From: Parvularcula lutaonensis
GTDB taxonomy: Bacteria > Pseudomonadota > Alphaproteobacteria > Caulobacterales > Parvularculaceae
Direction: 5' to 3'
Assembly (NCBI RefSeq): GCF_014651915.1
Contig: NZ_BMXU01000001.1
Location: 1,433,501-1,497,500 of the forward strand
DNA: 64,000 nucleotides
Part shown: positions 62,984-64,000 of the stretch, in pieces
Numbering within the stretch: the first letter of the stretch is position 1
How the letters are laid out: every line of letters starts with the position of its first letter
Translations under genes and position numbers: made by a program
Notes under the pieces: generated by a model
What the model was told of the DNA's origin: nothing
Database searches by the model: none
What the model saw: only the letters and a program-made list of their open reading frames with translations

Positions 62984-64000
62984 GCTTCAGTGCCTCGACC
63001 TGCTCGCCCGTCGTCTCCCAGCTGGTCACGAAGCGGCGGGCCTCGCCTGCATAGGGATCGCCCGGCTGGACCCAGTCGTAGAACTCGGCGCCAGCGTCGC
63101 GGAGAGACTTTGCACGGTCATGGGGCATGCGGACGAAGAGCTCATTGATCTGCGGCTCAACGAGCACTTCGCAATCATCAGTCGCGGCGAAAATGTCCGC
63201 TACCTCCGCGCATTTCGCCCTCGCCTCTTCGGCCAATGAGAGCCAGAGTCCTCCGCCGAAATAGGCAGGCCACTGGGCGGAGAAGAACCGCTGCTTGGAC
63301 GTGCCGAGCCCTGCCCGCTTGCAGCGGTAGGTCAGCTCCTCCGCGAGGCCTGTGTCAAAGACGACAACCGCCTCCGCCTGCAAACAGCCATTCTTGGTCG
63401 CGCCGAGCGAGAGGATGTCGACCCCTGCTTTCCAGGTCAGCTCGGCCGGCGTCGCGCCCGAGGCGTTGACCGCGCCGGCAAAGCGCGCGCCGTCCATATG
63501 CATCTTCATGCCGTATTGGTCAGCGACGTCCCTCAAGGCACGGATTTCCACGGACGTGTAGACCGTTCCCCACTCCGTCGCCTGGGTCAGGCTCAGGACG
63601 GAGGGTTTCACCCGGTGCGCCATCGGCGGATCGTAGGGCGCCATAGCCTCGCGCACGCTCTCGGGCGTCAGTTTGCCAAAGGCCCCTGCCGCAGGAATGA
63701 CTTTCGCGCCGCCGGTATAGAATTCGGGCGCGCCGCACTCGTCGATGAGGATGTGCGCATGCTCGTGGCAGATCGTGGCCCCAAAAGGTTGCGTCAGCAG
63801 GCTGAGCGCAATGCCATTGGCCGCCGATCCCGTGGGCACGAAAGCGAGCGCGGCTTCCTTCTCGAAGATCTCGGCAAAAAGCTTCCGCACACGGTCCGTT
63901 AGCTCATCATTGCCATAGGCCGGCGCGAACCCGCCATCGGCAGCAGCGATCGCCGCCATGATCTCTGGATGCACCCCGCCCCAATTGTCCGAGGTGAACA
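62973..64000 (-). CDS. Low-specificity L-threonine aldolase (start codon cut at window end)
   Basis: At least 341 residues. The frame continues past the GTG at 63974 to the window edge as F-T-S-D-N-W-G-G-V-H-P-E, the usual N-terminus, and the last two bases fit an ATG whose A lies outside. The PLP-lysine is in S-L-G-A-T-K-N-G near residue 208; H-M-D-G-A-R-F is a fold I aldolase motif. It cleaves L-threonine to glycine and acetaldehyde. It overlaps the small membrane protein by 11 bp. Confidence 0.93.
   Translation of the reverse strand, partial: FTSDNWGGVHPEIMAAIAAADGGFAPAYGNDELTDRVRKLFAEIFEKEAALAFVPTGSAANGIALSLLTQPFGATICHEHAHILIDECGAPEFYTGGAKVIPAAGAFGKLTPESVREAMAPYDPPMAHRVKPSVLSLTQATEWGTVYTSVEIRALRDVADQYGMKMHMDGARFAGAVNASGATPAELTWKAGVDILSLGATKNGCLQAEAVVVFDTGLAEELTYRCKRAGLGTSKQRFFSAQWPAYFGGGLWLSLAEEARAKCAEVADIFAATDDCEVLVEPQINELFVRMPHDRAKSLRDAGAEFYDWVQPGDPYAGEARRFVTSWETTGEQVEALKRAL

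Noticed and set aside
1-64000. CRISPR arrays, CtrA-type TTAA-N7-TTAA sites, phage or transposase genes
   Set aside because: Scanned by eye in intergenic regions; no repeated spacer pattern, no convincing full site and no such coding sequence was found.

Overview
The window is a gene-dense, GC-rich chromosomal stretch from an alphaproteobacterium. This is inferred from gene order (ybeY-corC-lnt-XRE-metK-trmB-rimP-nusA-ylxR-infB and ffh-rpsP-rimM), a CenR-like response regulator, a CC0125/CC1285-type lipoprotein, a near-complete hopanoid (hpn) locus, and many GTG starts with 4-bp stop/start overlaps. The species cannot be fixed from sequence alone; a marine lineage of the Parvularculales/Hyphomonadales kind would fit. 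I saw no phage, plasmid, transposase, CRISPR, rRNA or tRNA.

Layout. 1-9.1 kb: 3' end of a porin, a TMP-synthase-like protein and yggS read divergently from overlapping start codons, a CenR-like regulator, a tail-anchored sulfotransferase, an MscS channel, a TspO-like membrane protein, miaB and phoH. 9.2-23.9 kb: an SDR, then the conserved translation/membrane block ybeY-corC-lnt-XRE-metK-trmB-rimP-nusA. This block is interrupted by putA plus a DUF486 gene, by a glycosyltransferase-sulfotransferase pair, and by a small Cys-rich lipoprotein whose 5' end is made of a dispersed repeat. 24-32 kb: a hybrid histidine kinase, an LPS-type glycosyltransferase coupled to a 2OG oxygenase, a DUF2780 gene, a class II aldolase, ispH and hpnH. 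32-47.5 kb: the hopanoid locus, with an MDR oxidoreductase, hpnG, shc, hpnE, hpnD and hpnC on the minus strand, hpnB on the plus strand, a minus-strand operon sulfotransferase-lipoprotein-hpnA, and plus-strand mlaA-hpnN-hpnM. 47.5-54 kb: ylxR-infB, a periplasmic cupin, and rimM/rpsP/ffh on the minus strand. 54-64 kb: a GNAT, an isoprenylcysteine-methyltransferase-like membrane protein, a fourth sulfotransferase, a short asparaginase-like protein with a dicarboxylate symporter, a secreted prolyl oligopeptidase, a lipoprotein, hemH, an HDAC-like deacylase, an unknown membrane protein and a threonine aldolase cut by the window end.

How it fits together. IspH makes isoprenoid precursors. HpnC/D/E convert farnesyl diphosphate to squalene, Shc cyclises it to hopene, HpnH adds adenosine and HpnG removes adenine. 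HpnA and HpnB have unsettled roles. HpnN (inner membrane), HpnM (periplasm) and MlaA (outer membrane) look like a trafficking route. The hopanoid locus sits between nusA and ylxR-infB, genes that are normally adjacent.

The most interesting proposals are: (1) a sulfotransferase and a beta-propeller-like lipoprotein translationally coupled to hpnA, suggesting sulfated hopanoids or a related sulfolipid; (2) an MDR reductase behind hpnG as candidate for the missing ribosylhopane reduction step; (3) a hairpin that masks the putA ribosome binding site; (4) a repeat family one copy of which has become the N-terminus of a lipoprotein; (5) leader hairpins in front of rimP and infB.
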